This document shows, one piece after another, positions 62,791 through 64,000 of a stretch of DNA of 64,000 bases; position 1 is the stretch's first letter, and every line of letters begins with the position of its first letter. The notes under the pieces are model-generated. The model did not search any database, was not told the origin of the DNA, and was given only the letters and a program-made list of their open reading frames with translations. The position numbers were made by a program, and so were the translations under genes. Source of the stretch: Mesorhizobium sp. Lineage in GTDB: Bacteria; Pseudomonadota; Alphaproteobacteria; Rhizobiales; Rhizobiaceae. The stretch lies in assembly GCF_005063415.1 (NCBI RefSeq), contig NZ_SUEG01000008.1, positions 20,579 to 84,578 on the forward strand, read 5' to 3'.

Positions 62791-63990
62791 ATGGAGCAGA
62801 CGTGGCGATGGTTTGGTCCGAGCGATGCGGCAACGCTTGCCCACGCGAGGCAGGCCGGCGCAACCGGCATCGTGACGGCATTGCACGACATTCCTTACGG
62901 CGAAGTCTGGCCGATCGACGCCATCAGGCAGCGCCAGGCGCTTATCGAGGCGGATCCGGCGATGGGCCTCAAATGGAGCGTCGTCGAGAGCGTCCCCGTG
63001 CACGAGGACATCAAGCTCGGCCGCGGCGATCTCGACCGGCTCTACGATAATTTCAGGCAGACCATACGCAATCTCGGCGCCTGCGGTGTGCGCACGGTCT
63101 GCTACAACTTCATGCTGATCCTCGACTGGACCCGGACCGACCTGGCTGCGCCGCTGCCGGGCGGCGGACGGGCGCTCCGCATGAACATGCACGAGCTTGC
63201 CGCGTTCGATTGCTACATGCTGCGGCGCAAGGGATCGGAGCGCGACTATAAGTCCGATGTTCTCCAGCGGGCGAGCGAATGGTTCGAGACGACGCCGGAT
63301 ACGTCAAAAGAGCGTCTGCTTGCCAACATCATGGCCGGCCTGCCGGGCGCTTTCAAGCGCTACGACATAGCGGAATTGCGCGAAGTGGTGGCCGAGCAGT
63401 CGAGCCTGTCGCACGACCGGCTGCGCGAGAATCTCGTCCGCTTCTTGCAAAACGTGCTGCCGGCCGCCGAAGAGGCAGGCGTCACGCTGGCGATCCATCC
63501 GGACGATCCGCCGCGCGATCTCGTCGGCCTGTGCCGGATCGTCAAGAACGCCGACGACATCGCCTTTATCCTGGACGCGGTGCCATCGGCCAATAGCGGC
63601 CTCACCTTGTGCACGGGGTCGCTGGGCGCCAACCCGGCCAATGACGTGCCCGCCATCGCCAGGCGCTTTGCGCAAAAGATCAACTTCGTGCATCTGCGCA
63701 ACGTCAGCAAGGACCCGGACGGCTCGTTCATGGAATCCGAGCATCTGAACGGCGATGTCGACATGGTGTCGGTGGTCTCGGTCTTGCTCGACGAGCAGCA
63801 ACGCCGCCGAGACGCCGGCGAACCGGCGGCGCTGCTGCCGTTTCGCCCGGACCATGGCCACGAGCTGATCGATGACGCTGCGCGGCACACCCATCCCGGC
63901 TACCCAGTGATCGGCCGTCTTCGCGGCCTTGCCGAACTGAGAGGCGTGATGACGGCGATTGCCCATCAGCGCGGCTACCGGCTGCAATGA
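62791..63990 (+). CDS. uxuA: Mannonate dehydratase (UxuA family)
   Basis: 399 residues. MEQTWRWFGPSDAATLAHAR, GIVTALHDIPYGEVWP, CYNFMLILDWTRTDL and LAIHPDDPPRDLVGLCRIVK are UxuA blocks, and FVHLRNVSKDPDGSFMES and RPDHGHELIDD carry the metal-site residues. It removes water from D-mannonate to give 2-keto-3-deoxygluconate in glucuronate catabolism. GGAGG lies before the ATG. It is about 150 bp after the ThuA gene and may have its own promoter. Confidence 0.95.
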   Translation: MEQTWRWFGPSDAATLAHARQAGATGIVTALHDIPYGEVWPIDAIRQRQALIEADPAMGLKWSVVESVPVHEDIKLGRGDLDRLYDNFRQTIRNLGACGVRTVCYNFMLILDWTRTDLAAPLPGGGRALRMNMHELAAFDCYMLRRKGSERDYKSDVLQRASEWFETTPDTSKERLLANIMAGLPGAFKRYDIAELREVVAEQSSLSHDRLRENLVRFLQNVLPAAEEAGVTLAIHPDDPPRDLVGLCRIVKNADDIAFILDAVPSANSGLTLCTGSLGANPANDVPAIARRFAQKINFVHLRNVSKDPDGSFMESEHLNGDVDMVSVVSVLLDEQQRRRDAGEPAALLPFRPDHGHELIDDAARHTHPGYPVIGRLRGLAELRGVMTAIAHQRGYRLQ

Positions 63991-64000
63991 CGGCGCCCCG

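Overview
The window looks like chromosomal DNA from an alphaproteobacterium of the order Rhizobiales, most like Mesorhizobium. This is inferred from the high G+C content, the dense class III cyclase set, the GT2/methyltransferase/deacetylase fusion, a DUF3095 protein and short mosaic intergenic repeats. No rRNA, tRNA, CRISPR array, complete insertion sequence or prophage was seen.

Layout. (1) 1-5100: a truncated OmpA-family envelope protein with a coiled-coil partner, then a nonsense-mutated remnant of a glycosyltransferase and a 990-residue trifunctional glycan enzyme. (2) 5170-18270: a peroxiredoxin-like protein, three class III cyclases of different architecture (zinc ribbon/AAA/TPR; HAMP/PAS; DUF5939), a periplasmic binding protein, an uncharacterised 461-residue protein, a GNAT enzyme and a membrane protein. 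(3) 18300-24850: a complete family-5 peptide ABC importer operon and a small methyltransferase. (4) 25000-40330: a signalling and glycan block with a cyclase, UDP-sugar dehydrogenase, DUF3095 protein, four glycosyltransferases, a NodB-like deacetylase, a metallo-beta-lactamase-fold protein, a cyclic-nucleotide-binding protein and a 904-residue ABC-exporter-like protein whose ATPase motifs are almost all destroyed. (5) 40450-44340: a decayed HNH-endonuclease-type gene, an ArsR/SRPBCC pair with a perfect 32-bp operator over the start codon, and a YtfH/QorB-like divergent pair. (6) 44400-53550: a probable catabolic locus with a frameshifted dimethylformamidase-like gene, an SDR, a HisD-family dehydrogenase, a zinc alcohol dehydrogenase, a HutC-type regulator and a nitrate/taurine-type ABC importer. 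Two HutC-like boxes flank it. (7) 53750-59700: an ECF42 sigma factor with its DGPF partner, two toxin-antitoxin pairs, a second ArsR/SRPBCC pair and small stress or unknown proteins. (8) 59700-63990: a sugar-acid/keto-sugar locus (DHDPS family, Gfo/Idh/MocA, ThuA, UxuA).

How it fits together. The strongest theme is cyclic-nucleotide signalling (four cyclases, one cyclase-like DUF3095 protein, one cyclic-nucleotide-binding protein) interleaved with cell-surface glycan synthesis. The most unusual item is the degenerate ABC-exporter-like protein (32598-35312), which keeps membrane helices and the LSGGQ-type signature but has lost the Walker A lysine, Walker B acidic residues, Q-loop glutamine and H-loop histidine. 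It also carries a roughly 290-residue insertion and sits beside the cyclic-nucleotide-binding protein.
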